Assembly (NCBI GenBank): GCA_963796225.1
Contig: CAWCLK010000036.1
Span: forward strand, 55,765-119,764
Direction: 5' to 3'
Length of the DNA stretch: 64,000 nucleotides
From: CAWCLK01 sp963796225
GTDB taxonomy: Bacteria; Actinomycetota; Nitriliruptoria; Nitriliruptorales; Nitriliruptoraceae
Positions 19,895 through 28,164 of the stretch are shown piece by piece. A program made the position numbers and the translations under genes. Every line of letters begins with the position of its first letter. The first letter of the stretch is position 1. The notes under the pieces are model-generated. The model worked only from the letters and a program-made list of their open reading frames with translations, was not told the DNA's origin and made no database searches.

Positions 19895-20973
19895 CGGGAT
19901 GGCTCGATCGCCTCGCGGCCACCGCCCCGGTGCCGGTGGTCGTCGCGCGTGGCCTCGGTGGCCACCGCGAGCTCGCACGGCTGCGCGCCGACGACCGCGT
20001 GCGCGTCGTGGCCTCCCCGCGCCACGCCACGGTGCTGGTGGTGGTCGGGGCGATCCCCCCTGAGCACCTCGACGCGCTGGCCCACGTGCACGACCAGGTC
20101 CCCGCGCCCCGTGGCGCGGCGACGCTCGGCCTGGCCGGTGACACGGCCGCGCTCGGGCTCGGCGAGGTCCCGGCGCTGCCCGTCGACGACCCCGTCCCGG
20201 CCCTGCAGGACCTGCAGCGCGATGTGCTGGCGGGGCGACGGGACCATCCCGCCCTGCTGCGGGCGGACCACCCCGTCGACTGGCAGGGCGTGGGCCCGCA
20301 CGGCCAGGGCGGCGAGGGGATGATGGGCGGCACCCCCTACGGCCGCATGATGCCGATGCCGCCCACCGAGGGGCGCGACGGGCTGGCGCTCGACCGCCTG
20401 TCGCTGCGGCTCGGGCCGTTCCTCCCGGGGCTGCCGGCCGGCGTCGTGCTCGAGGTGGGCCTGCAGGGCGACGTGCTCGAGGAGGCCGACCTGGTCGTGG
20501 CCGACCTCGTCGACCCGCCGGTCGGGGCCCCGGGAGGGCCGTCGACCGACGGGGCGCGCGGACCGGCCGAGGTGGCCACCCGGCTGCTGGCGGCGCTGGC
20601 CGAGCTGTGCGACCTCGCCGGGCTCGGGGCGTTGGCGCGCCGGACGGCCGGCGTGGCGCTCGATCCCGATCCCACCGGCGTGGAGCGACTTCGACGCCTC
20701 CTCGACCGGCCCTGGGCACTGCGGGCCGCCACCGACGGCGTCGGGGTCCTCGACGACGGCACCGACGTCACGGCCCGGTGGCGCGCGTGGCTGGACGGGG
20801 CGGCCGCCGCCGTGGCCGGCGACCTGCCGCCGCCCGCGCCCCGCCGCAGCCCCGACGAGGTCGCCGGGGCGCTGCGCGGGCAGGAGCTCGGCCGGGCATG
20901 GCTGACGCTGTGCTCGGTCGCCCCCGACCTCGAACCGACCGTTCCCGCCCCGACCCCGGCGACCACGCCATGA
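19885..20973 (+). CDS. NuoB/NuoD-like fusion lacking N2 cluster cysteines
   Basis: 362-residue soluble protein in the place of the quinone module of complex I. Residues about 30-95 resemble the NuoB core: ASPRHATVLVVVG, then HVHDQVPAPRGAATLG, which parallels ASPRQADLLIVAG and YDQMPEPKWVISMG in NuoB. No cysteines are present there; the only two Cys are in LAELCDL and LTLCSV near the C-terminus. After a Met/Gly-rich link (GEGMMGGTPYGRMMPMPP, about 145-162), LGPFLPGLPAGVVLEVGLQG resembles the NuoD start (GPQHPATHGVLRLxLELDG), but the quinone-site histidines are absent. It therefore cannot bind cluster N2. I infer a structural or adaptor role. The stop overlaps nuoH (ATGA). Confidence 0.6.
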   Translation: MAVTGWLDRLAATAPVPVVVARGLGGHRELARLRADDRVRVVASPRHATVLVVVGAIPPEHLDALAHVHDQVPAPRGAATLGLAGDTAALGLGEVPALPVDDPVPALQDLQRDVLAGRRDHPALLRADHPVDWQGVGPHGQGGEGMMGGTPYGRMMPMPPTEGRDGLALDRLSLRLGPFLPGLPAGVVLEVGLQGDVLEEADLVVADLVDPPVGAPGGPSTDGARGPAEVATRLLAALAELCDLAGLGALARRTAGVALDPDPTGVERLRRLLDRPWALRAATDGVGVLDDGTDVTARWRAWLDGAAAAVAGDLPPPAPRRSPDEVAGALRGQELGRAWLTLCSVAPDLEPTVPAPTPATTP

Positions 20974-21918
20974 TCGAGGTCGCCGGTGCCGCCAACCCCG
21001 CCGTGGCCGCGGTGGTCGTGCTCGCCGTGCTCGCGGTGGGGGCGTGGGCGGTCGCGGCCACCGAGGTGCTCGTGGGCACCCGGGTCGCCGGTCAGCCGGT
21101 CGGGCCCGTCCGCGCCGCCGTCGCCCCGCTGGCACGTGCCGCCGCGGCCTGGCGCCGACCGGGCATCGTGACCGAGCGCCCCGACCTGATCCTGTGGGTG
21201 CTGGCCCCGGCGCTGTACGCCGCCCTGGCCGCGACCGCGCTGACGGTCCTGCCGCTCGGGCGCACGCTGGGCCGTCGCCGACGTCCGCACCGGCATCGTG
21301 GTGTTCGGGGCGGCCGAGGTGCTGGCCATGGTCGCGGTGTACCTGCACGGCTGGTCCCCCAACTCGCCGTTCCCGATCGTCGGCGGGTACCGCTTCCTCG
21401 CGTCCGGGCTGTCGTTCCTGCTGCTCAGCATGTTCGTGCTGATCGCCGCGGCCCTGCCCGCCGAGTCGATGAGCTTCGGGCGCATCCTCGTGTCGCAGCA
21501 GGAGGGGACCTGGAACGTGCTCCGCCAGCCGTTGGGGCTGCCGCTGTTCCTCGTGGTCGCACTCGGCGTGTCGTTCTTCGGCCCGATGGACCTGCCCGAC
21601 GGGAACGACATCGTCGGCGGGACCGACGCCGAGGCGTCCGGCCCCGTCCACGTCGCATGGCAGTGGGCCCGCCGCGCGATGCTGGCGACCTACGCCATCG
21701 CCACCGCCGTGGTGTTCCTGGCTGGCCCGACGGGTCCGTGGCTGCCGGGTCCGGTGTGGCTCGCGATCAAGGCCCTGGCCGTCGTCGTGGTGCTGGTGTG
21801 GCTGCGCCACCGGGTCGCGCGCGTGCCCATGGACCGGTTCGTCCTGGTCTGCTGGATCGTGCTGCTGCCGCTGTCCTTCGTGCACCTGGCCATCGCGGGG
21901 GTGGTGACGCTGTGGTGA
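20970..21918 (+). CDS. nuoH: Complex-I-like subunit H (NuoH family; frameshifted)
   Basis: About 315-residue membrane protein with eight predicted helices, in the NuoH position. The ordinary NuoH loop PFDLPEAExELVxGYxTEYSG is here GPMDLPDGNDIVGGTDAEAS: the DLP start is kept but the acidic EAE and TEYSG residues that line the quinone channel are changed. The frame breaks once near 21272 (one extra G after RTL; the repaired sequence continues AVADVRTGIVVFG). The start ATG at 20970 overlaps the previous stop. The family assignment rests on operon position, helix pattern and this loop. Confidence 0.7.
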
Positions 21919-22562
21919 CGGGCATCGGCGTCGACGTGGCCTTCTGGGTCTTCGCGGTCGCGGCCGCGTGGTTCGGGTGGCGCGTGTTCCGCACGGACTC
22001 GATGGTGCGGGCCACCTTCGCGCTGCTGGCCTCGTTCGCCAACGTCGGGGCCATCCTGGTCCTGCTGCTGGCCGAGTACCTCGGTGTGGCCCTGTTCTTC
22101 ATGATGGGCGTCGAGATGGTCGTGATGGCCATCTTCATGGTCGCGTTCATGATGAACCCCGCCGGCCTGAACCCCATGGAGATGATCCACCTGCCCCGCA
22201 CGGCCATCGCCGCGGGCGTGGCCGTCACGGTGGTGCTCGCGGCCGTCGCGCTGGGCGCCGACCTGCCGACCGTGGCCGTGGTCGCGCCCGAGGGCTCGAT
22301 CCGCCGGCTCGGGCACGAGCTGATGGGCGGCTCGATGCTGCTGATGCAGACCGTCGGCGTGACCCTGGTCGCCACCATGGTCGGCGCGGTCGTCCTGTCG
22401 TCGGCGTCGGGGCGGTTCGGGGTGGCCGACGAGGGCTCGGTCCCGCCGTCCCTGGACCCCGACGACCCCACCACGCGCCCCGACCTCGGCGACGAGGACA
22501 CCGAGGACGCCGGCGGTGGCGGCCACGACCACCACATGCACCACGGGGGGCACGGCGGATGA
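21915..22562 (+). CDS. nuoJ: Complex-I-like subunit J (NuoJ family) with His-rich tail
   Basis: 215-residue membrane protein with five helices as in NuoJ; the third helix region FFMMGVEMVVMAIFMVAFMM is unusually Met-rich. In complex I this subunit holds the pi-bulge helix that gates proton transfer between the quinone site and the antiporter subunits. After the last helix there is an acidic Pro/Asp tail ending in GGGGHDHHMHHGGHGG, a histidine-rich stretch that ordinary NuoJ lacks and that could bind a metal ion. The GTG start at 21915 overlaps the nuoH stop (GTGA); the stop overlaps nuoK. Confidence 0.78.
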   Translation: MTGIGVDVAFWVFAVAAAWFGWRVFRTDSMVRATFALLASFANVGAILVLLLAEYLGVALFFMMGVEMVVMAIFMVAFMMNPAGLNPMEMIHLPRTAIAAGVAVTVVLAAVALGADLPTVAVVAPEGSIRRLGHELMGGSMLLMQTVGVTLVATMVGAVVLSSASGRFGVADEGSVPPSLDPDDPTTRPDLGDEDTEDAGGGGHDHHMHHGGHGG

Positions 22563-22864
22563 CGATCGTGACCGTGCTGCTGGCCGCCGCCGTGCTCGTC
22601 GGGCTCGGGGTCTGGGGCGTCGTGTCCCAGCAGTCCTTCGTGATGGTGATGATGGGGCTCGAGCTGGCCATCAACGGGATCATGCTCGCCGCCGCCGGGT
22701 TCTGGCGCTTCACCTCGGCCGGGGCGCCCACCGGCCAGGTGCTGGTGATCGTCGCCATGTTCGTGATGGCGGTGGAGGCGGCGATCGGGTTCGCCATGGT
22801 GATCGCCGTCTACCGCGCCCGGCAGGTCGACACGACCGAGGGCCTCGATCGGATGGCGGGCTGA
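22559..22864 (+). CDS. nuoK: Complex-I-like subunit K (NuoK family)
   Basis: 101-residue protein with three membrane helices, the normal NuoK length. Both buried glutamates that carry protons in NuoK are present: MMGLELAINGIML (helix 2) and FVMAVEAAIGFAM (helix 3). It links NuoH/J to the antiporter-like subunits. The ATG overlaps the nuoJ stop by four bases and its own stop overlaps the nuoL start (TGATG), so the chain is translationally coupled. Confidence 0.9.
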   Translation: MTIVTVLLAAAVLVGLGVWGVVSQQSFVMVMMGLELAINGIMLAAAGFWRFTSAGAPTGQVLVIVAMFVMAVEAAIGFAMVIAVYRARQVDTTEGLDRMAG

Positions 22865-24810
22865 TGGCGTGGACGCTGACGCTGCTGCCCACCCTGGCCG
22901 GTGCCGGGGTGTGGGCCGTCGGGACGCGTGTGCGCCCCGACCGGCGCCCCGCCGCGCTGGGCACGGCCGCCGTGGCCACGTTGGCCGCCACCCTGGTGGT
23001 CGCGGTCCTCGCGGCCGTGGCGGGCAGCACCGGCAGCTACGACGTCGGCGGCGGACTGGCCCTGCAGCTCGAGCTGGTCCCCCCAGCCACCGTCGTGGCC
23101 GCGCTCGTGCCTGCGGTCGCCGCCCTGGTCGTGGCGTGGGCCGCCGGCCACGAGGAGGCCCACGACCTGCCGCGCCTGCTGGGCCTGATGGTCGCGTTCG
23201 TGGGCGCCATGGAGCTGCTGGTGACCGCGGCGGACCTGCTGACCCTGACCATCGGCTTCGAGCTGGTGGCCGCGTACTCCTGGATCCTGATCGCCCACGA
23301 CTGGCGCCGCCCCGCCGCGCCCCGCGCCGCCGCGCACGCCTTCAACGCCACCCGGTTCGGCGGGCTGGGCCTGGTCCTGGCGGCTCGGGCGCCGCGCTCG
23401 CCGGGACGGGCAGCCTCGCCTACGCCGACCTCACCGACCTCACGGGTGCCCACCTGCACGTGGTCGTGGCGGGTGTCCTGCTGGCCGCCGTGGCCAAGTC
23501 CGCGCAGGGCCCGTTCGCCCCGTGGCTGTTCTCGGCCATGGAGGGGCCCGACGCCGGTCTCCGCGCTGCTGCACTCCTCCACGATGGTGGCCGCCGGCGC
23601 GTACGCCCTGGTGCGGCTCCATCCCGTCCTCGACCGCGCGGACTGGTTCGGCCCCACCACGGTCGCGATCGGCCTGGGGACCGCGCTCGTGGGGGGCGTG
23701 GTCGCGCTGCTGCAGTCCCACGCGAAGAAGCTGCTGGCCGCCTCCACCGCTGCGCAGTACGGGCTGATGCTGGTCGCGGTCGGGGCCGGGTACCCGGCCG
23801 TCGCCGCCGTCCACCTGGTCGTGCACGCCGCGTTCAAGGCCCAGCTGTTCCTGTCCGCGGGCACCGCCATGGCCGCGGTGGGATCCCCCGAGCTCGGGCG
23901 CATGCGCCTCGGCCGGGCCCTGCGCACCACCGCGGGGTTGGCTGCCGTCGCCAGCCTGGCCCTCGCGGCGGTCCCGCCGCTGGGGGGCGCCTGGTCGAAG
24001 GAATCGATCCTGGCCGCGGCCGGGCACCTCTCCCCCGGCCTCGCCGTCGCCGTGGTCCTGGCCGGCGGGCTGTCGGCGGCGTACGCCACCCGGTTCCAGC
24101 TGCTCGCGTTCGGCGGCCTCGCCGACGAGGACGGCGAGGGCCCTCGCCAGCTCGTCGAGCGCCCCGGGCTGGCCGAGACGGGCGCGATGGGCGTGCTCGC
24201 CGCCGGGTCGGTGCTGCTCGGGGCGCTGTGGCTCCCGCCCGTGCGCGAGGTCGCCGCCGAGGTGCTGGACGGGCCGATGGCCGAGGGCCCGCCCTGGGAG
24301 CTGGTCGCCTCGCTGCTCGCGGTCGCGCTGGGTGTCTACGCCGTCTGGACCGCCGACCGCCGGCATCGTCTCGGCCACGTCGGCACGCAGGGCACCAGCG
24401 CCGCCTGGGCCGAGTGGCTGGGATGGACCGCCCTGCTGCGCCGCGTGGTCGTCGACCCGACGCTCGCCGGCGCCCGCCTGCTCGCGCGGTTCGACGACGC
24501 CGTCGTCGACGGCGCCGTGTGGGCCGTGGCCGCCGGGGGCCGGTCGATCGCCGACGGGGCGCGCCGATGGCTCGAGCCGGGCACGGACGCGCTGCCGCGC
24601 GGGGCGGCCGCGGCGGGGCGCGGTCTGGCCCGTGGCAGCACACGCGTCGCCGAGCGGGGCGTCGACGCCGCCGTCGCCGGGATCGCCTGGCTGGTCGACC
24701 GCGCCGGTGCGGATGCCCGGCGCAGCCACACCGGGATGGTCCACCACCAGTTCGTCGTGATCGTCGTCGGCCTCGGCCTCGTCGCCGTCGCCGCCGTCGT
24801 GGGGAGGTAA
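22864..24810 (+). CDS. nuoL: Complex-I-like subunit L, antiporter-type (NuoL family; two compensating frameshifts)
   Basis: About 648-residue antiporter-like subunit. The proton-channel core is recognisable by FAPWLFSAMEGPTPVSALLHSSTMVAAGAY, which appears only after joining frames: a base is lost near 23388 (SGAALAGTGSLAYADL follows) and one gained near 23558. Helix lysines are in LLQSHAKKLLAASTAAQYG, the counterpart of DIKRxLAYSTxSQLG. The last roughly 150 residues contain the long amphipathic-helix region and a final membrane helix (FVVIVVGLGLVAVAAVV), as in NuoL. It lies within the tightly overlapped operon and ends three bases before nuoM. Confidence 0.82.
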   Translation: MAWTLTLLPTLAGAGVWAVGTRVRPDRRPAALGTAAVATLAATLVVAVLAAVAGSTGSYDVGGGLALQLELVPPATVVAALVPAVAALVVAWAAGHEEAHDLPRLLGLMVAFVGAMELLVTAADLLTLTIGFELVAAYSWILIAHDWRRPAAPRAAAHAFNATRFGGLGLVLAARAPRSPGRAASPTPTSPTSRVPTCTWSWRVSCWPPWPSPRRARSPRGCSRPWRGPTPVSALLHSSTMVAAGAYALVRLHPVLDRADWFGPTTVAIGLGTALVGGVVALLQSHAKKLLAASTAAQYGLMLVAVGAGYPAVAAVHLVVHAAFKAQLFLSAGTAMAAVGSPELGRMRLGRALRTTAGLAAVASLALAAVPPLGGAWSKESILAAAGHLSPGLAVAVVLAGGLSAAYATRFQLLAFGGLADEDGEGPRQLVERPGLAETGAMGVLAAGSVLLGALWLPPVREVAAEVLDGPMAEGPPWELVASLLAVALGVYAVWTADRRHRLGHVGTQGTSAAWAEWLGWTALLRRVVVDPTLAGARLLARFDDAVVDGAVWAVAAGGRSIADGARRWLEPGTDALPRGAAAAGRGLARGSTRVAERGVDAAVAGIAWLVDRAGADARRSHTGMVHHQFVVIVVGLGLVAVAAVVGR

Positions 24811-24813
24811 CCG

Positions 24814-26301
24814 ATGCTGACCGCCGCGATCCTCGTGCCCCTCGTGGGCGCGGCCGTGCTCGCGCTGCTGCCGGGCTCGGAGCGCACGACCCGGTGGTCG
24901 GCACTGGCCATCAGCCTCGTCCCGGTGGCCCTGTTCGTCGCCGCCTGGGCCACCTTCGACGCCGGCAGCGGCACGCTCTTCCAGCACGTCGTCGACGTGG
25001 CCTGGCTGCCCACGCTCGGCGTCGGGTACCGCGTGGGCGTCGACGGCATCGCCCTGGCCGTGCTCGGCGTCACCGTCGTGCTGTACTCGGCGGCCATCGC
25101 CTACCCGGCCGACACCCGCGGTCGGCATCGCTCCTACTACGCATGGCTGCTCTTCCTCGAGGCCGTCTCCATCGGCCTGTTCGTGTCCCTCGACCTCGTG
25201 CTGTTCTACGTGTTCTTCGACCTCAGCCTGGTCGGCATGTACTTCCTGATCAGCCGGTGGGGACACGAGGGCGCCGAACGGGCCGCGCTGAAGTTCTTCC
25301 TCTACACGCTGCTCGGCTCGCTCGCCCTGCTGGTCGGGATCATCGCCCTGGCGCTCGGGATGGACCCCATCTCGTTCGACATGCGCGAGCTCATCGCCGC
25401 CCAGCCCCTGGCCGGTGCCGCCCACGCCGGGTTCGCCCTGCTGGCGCTGCTGCTCGGCCTCGGCATCAAGACCCCGGTGGTGCCGTTCCACACCTGGCTG
25501 CCTGCCGCCCACGTGGAGGCGCCGGCCACGGCGTCGGCGATCCTCGCCGGCGTGCTGCTGAAGATGGGGACCTTCGGCCTCATCCGGATCCCCTTCTCGA
25601 TGATGCGCGAGACCTTCGCCACCTGGGCGCCGGCGATCGGGATCGTCGGCGTGGTCAGCATCCTGTACGGGGCGTTCGTGGCACTGGGCCAGACCGACAT
25701 CAAGCGCCGCATCGCCTACACCTCGATCACGCACATGGGCTACACGGTGCTCGGCGTGGCCGCCGCCGGCGGCGTGCTGTCCGGGGCCGAGGCCGCGCGG
25801 TCCCTCGCCCTGACCGGCGCCACCGTCGAGATGGTCGCCCACGGACTGATCACCGGGGCGCTGTTCCTCATCACCGGGTCGATCTGGCGCCGGACCGAGG
25901 AGTTCGACATGCACGCCTACGGGGGGCTGGCCGACCGCGTGCCCCAGCTGACCGTCGCCACCGGCGTGGCGGCGTTCGCCAGCCTCGGGCTGCCCGGCCT
26001 GGTCGGCTTCGTGGCCGAGTTCCAGATCTTCACCGGCACCTTCGGCGTCCTGCCCTGGCTGGCCGGCATCGGCCTGCTGGGCCTGCTCGTGACCGCCGCG
26101 CTGTTCCTGCAGCTGCTGCAGACCGTCTTCCTCGGCGAACGCCCCGCACGGTGGGACGGCCTGACCGACCTCGTGCCCTCCGAGCAGGCCGCCCTCGGGG
26201 CGCTGCTGGGACTGACGATCGTGCTGGGTGTCGCGCCCCGCGGCCTGCTGGACACGGTGGCGGCGACCTCGGAGCTGCTGCTGCGGGGCGTCGGGGCGTG
26301 A
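24814..26301 (+). CDS. nuoM: Complex-I-like subunit M, antiporter-type (NuoM family)
   Basis: 495 residues, 14 predicted helices, unbroken. Proton-pumping signatures are strong: PVVPFHTWLPAAHVEAP, ASAILAGVLLKMGTFGLIR (with the helix-8 Lys) and LGQTDIKRRIAYTSITHMGY (with the broken-helix Lys). An acidic residue in helix 5 (FYVFFDLSLVGMYFL region) sits where NuoM has its essential Glu; here the residue appears as Asp. It should translocate a proton or sodium ion. The ATG at 24814 follows an AGG-rich end of nuoL. The stop overlaps nuoN. Confidence 0.9.
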   Translation: MLTAAILVPLVGAAVLALLPGSERTTRWSALAISLVPVALFVAAWATFDAGSGTLFQHVVDVAWLPTLGVGYRVGVDGIALAVLGVTVVLYSAAIAYPADTRGRHRSYYAWLLFLEAVSIGLFVSLDLVLFYVFFDLSLVGMYFLISRWGHEGAERAALKFFLYTLLGSLALLVGIIALALGMDPISFDMRELIAAQPLAGAAHAGFALLALLLGLGIKTPVVPFHTWLPAAHVEAPATASAILAGVLLKMGTFGLIRIPFSMMRETFATWAPAIGIVGVVSILYGAFVALGQTDIKRRIAYTSITHMGYTVLGVAAAGGVLSGAEAARSLALTGATVEMVAHGLITGALFLITGSIWRRTEEFDMHAYGGLADRVPQLTVATGVAAFASLGLPGLVGFVAEFQIFTGTFGVLPWLAGIGLLGLLVTAALFLQLLQTVFLGERPARWDGLTDLVPSEQAALGALLGLTIVLGVAPRGLLDTVAATSELLLRGVGA

Positions 26302-27704
26302 ACCTCGCCCACGTCCTCCCCCAGATCCTGCTGCTCGGCGGAGCGGCCACCGTGCTGGTGGTCGCGATGGTCGTGCCGGCGTCCCGCCAGCGGGTGGTCG
26401 CCCCGATCGCGCTGGTCGCGCTCGCCGCCACCGTGGCCACGCAGGTCGACCTGCTCGACCTGGCCGACCAGCTGACCTTCGAACGGCTGTGGGCCCTGGA
26501 CGCGACCACCGGGGTGGCCACGGTCGTGGTGTGCGGGGCGACGGCGCTGGTGGTGCTGCTCGCCCCGGAGTGGCTGGCGACCGACGCACGCCGCGGCGAG
26601 TACCACGCCCTGCTGCTGCTCGGGGCGCTCGGCGGGATCGTCATGGCCGGGGCAGCGGACCTCAACGAGCTGGTCGCCGGGGTCACCCTGTCCTCGGTCA
26701 CCGGCTACGTGCTGGCCGCCTACCACCGCCGCTCGCCGCTGGCCGTGGAGGCCGGCATGACCTACTTCCTCGTCGGCGGGCTGTCCAACATCGTGCTGCT
26801 GGTCGGCGTCGTCCTGGCCTTCGGGGCCGCCAGCACCACCCTGTACGTCGACCTGGCCGGCTCGATCACGACCGCCGACGGCTGGCTGGTCGTGCCCGCC
26901 GCCGTCGGCCTGGCCGTGGGGCTCGCGTTCAAGTCCGGTGCGGTACCGGCACACGCCTGGGTCCCCGACGTGGCGCAGGGTGCCCCCCTGCCCTCCTCCG
27001 CCTTCCTCACCGTCGTGCCCAAGATCGGGGGCACCGTGGCCCTGGCCCGCCTCGTGGACCTGTGGCCCGAGGCGGGCGGGCTGACCGGTGCGGTGGCCGG
27101 CATCGCGGCGCTGACCATGACGCTGGGCAACCTCGCGGCGCTGCGCCAGGACGACGTCCGCCGCCTGCTGGGCTGGTCCAGCGTGTCCCAGGCCGGGTAC
27201 GCGCTGGCGGCGGTCGCGGTCGTCGGGCACACGCCGCAGGCCGTCCCCGCCCTGCTGCTGTTCCTCGCCACCTACGCGGTGGGCACGATCGGGGCCTTCG
27301 CCGTCGTCGGGGCGCTGCGTGGCCGGACCCGGATGGCCGACTTCGACGGCCTGGTCGCCGAACGTCCGTGGCTGGCGTGGGCCATGACCCTGGCGCTGCT
27401 GTCGCTGGTGGGGATCCCGCCCCTGGCCGGCTTCGCCGGCAAGCTGGCGGTGTTCACCGCCACCGTCGACGCGAACCTGCTGTGGCTGGCGGTGCTGGTC
27501 GTGCTGAACACCGTCGTGTCGCTGGCCTACTACCTGCGCGTGGTCGCGGCCATGCACCTGCGGTCCTCCGACGGGGCGACGGTCCACCTGCTGGGACGGT
27601 GGTCGAGCACCGCGGTGGGCCTCGCGGTCGCCGGCGTCGTCGTGCTGGGGCTGGCGGGCGAGCTGGTGGTCGGGGTCACCGAGGGGCGGACGCTGCTGCC
27701 GTGA
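26298..27704 (+). CDS. nuoN: Complex-I-like subunit N, antiporter-type (NuoN family)
   Basis: 468 residues with about 14 helices, last gene of the operon. Signatures: AVPAHAWVPDVAQGAPLPSS, VPKIGGTVALARL with its helix Lys, and LRQDDVRRLLGWSSVSQAGY, where the usual DIKR is DVRR. An acidic residue is not obvious in the helix-5 segment (ELVAGVTLSSVTGYVLAAY begins with Glu). The GTG at 26298 overlaps the nuoM stop. Its 3' end overlaps, tail to tail, the last 29 bases of the hydrogenase protease gene on the other strand. Confidence 0.88.
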   Translation: MNLAHVLPQILLLGGAATVLVVAMVVPASRQRVVAPIALVALAATVATQVDLLDLADQLTFERLWALDATTGVATVVVCGATALVVLLAPEWLATDARRGEYHALLLLGALGGIVMAGAADLNELVAGVTLSSVTGYVLAAYHRRSPLAVEAGMTYFLVGGLSNIVLLVGVVLAFGAASTTLYVDLAGSITTADGWLVVPAAVGLAVGLAFKSGAVPAHAWVPDVAQGAPLPSSAFLTVVPKIGGTVALARLVDLWPEAGGLTGAVAGIAALTMTLGNLAALRQDDVRRLLGWSSVSQAGYALAAVAVVGHTPQAVPALLLFLATYAVGTIGAFAVVGALRGRTRMADFDGLVAERPWLAWAMTLALLSLVGIPPLAGFAGKLAVFTATVDANLLWLAVLVVLNTVVSLAYYLRVVAAMHLRSSDGATVHLLGRWSSTAVGLAVAGVVVLGLAGELVVGVTEGRTLLP

Positions 27705-28164
27705 CCTGCCGGGACGCGGCGGCCAGGACCTCGTCGACGGCGGTGACCGCGGCGTCGACCGCGCCCCGCACCTCCGCCGACGGCGGCGCCCCCACGTCGA
27801 ACACCCGACCCTCCACGCCGACGACGGTGCAGCGGGCCGGCAGGCGCCCGAGCGCGTCGGCCAGCGCGAGCACCGACACGAGCCCCAGCCCGTGCGTCTC
27901 GGTGGTGATCGCCGCGCCGGGGCGGATCAGTCCCGTGGCGTCCCAGTGGTGCACCGAGCCCACCGGCGCGCCGGTCCGGACGGCGTCGACCACCACGACC
28001 GTGTCGGCCGAGGTCCACAGCGGGTCGTCCAGCAGGCGCGACGGGTCCCCGGGCAGCCGGTGGACCACGACCCCGGACCGGCTCCCCAGGCGATCGGCCA
28101 CCAACGCGCCCACCCCGTCGTCGCCACGGTCGGGATGGCCCAGCGCCACGACCAGCGAGATCAT
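27676..28164 (-). CDS. [NiFe]-hydrogenase maturation protease (M52 family)
   Basis: 162-residue soluble endopeptidase that would remove the C-terminal tail of the hydrogenase large subunit after nickel insertion. The N-terminal motif ALGHPDRGDDGVG corresponds to GxGNxxxxDDG with the first nickel-sensing acidic residue; the usual Asn is His here. VVVVDAVRTG holds the second conserved Asp and ETHGLGLVSVL the conserved His. The start overlaps the large-subunit stop by four bases. It is the last gene of the hydrogenase operon. Confidence 0.85.
   Translation of the reverse strand: MISLVVALGHPDRGDDGVGALVADRLGSRSGVVVHRLPGDPSRLLDDPLWTSADTVVVVDAVRTGAPVGSVHHWDATGLIRPGAAITTETHGLGLVSVLALADALGRLPARCTVVGVEGRVFDVGAPPSAEVRGAVDAAVTAVDEVLAAASRQVTAAASAPR

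Noticed and set aside
23440..26589. Very long minus-strand open frame opposite nuoL/nuoM
   Set aside because: Same antisense artefact; the plus strand encodes clear NuoL and NuoM signatures.
19493..27704. Calling the operon a full NADH:quinone oxidoreductase
   Set aside because: No NuoC, E, F, G or I is present and the B/D-like protein lacks the N2 ligands, so NADH oxidation cannot be claimed.
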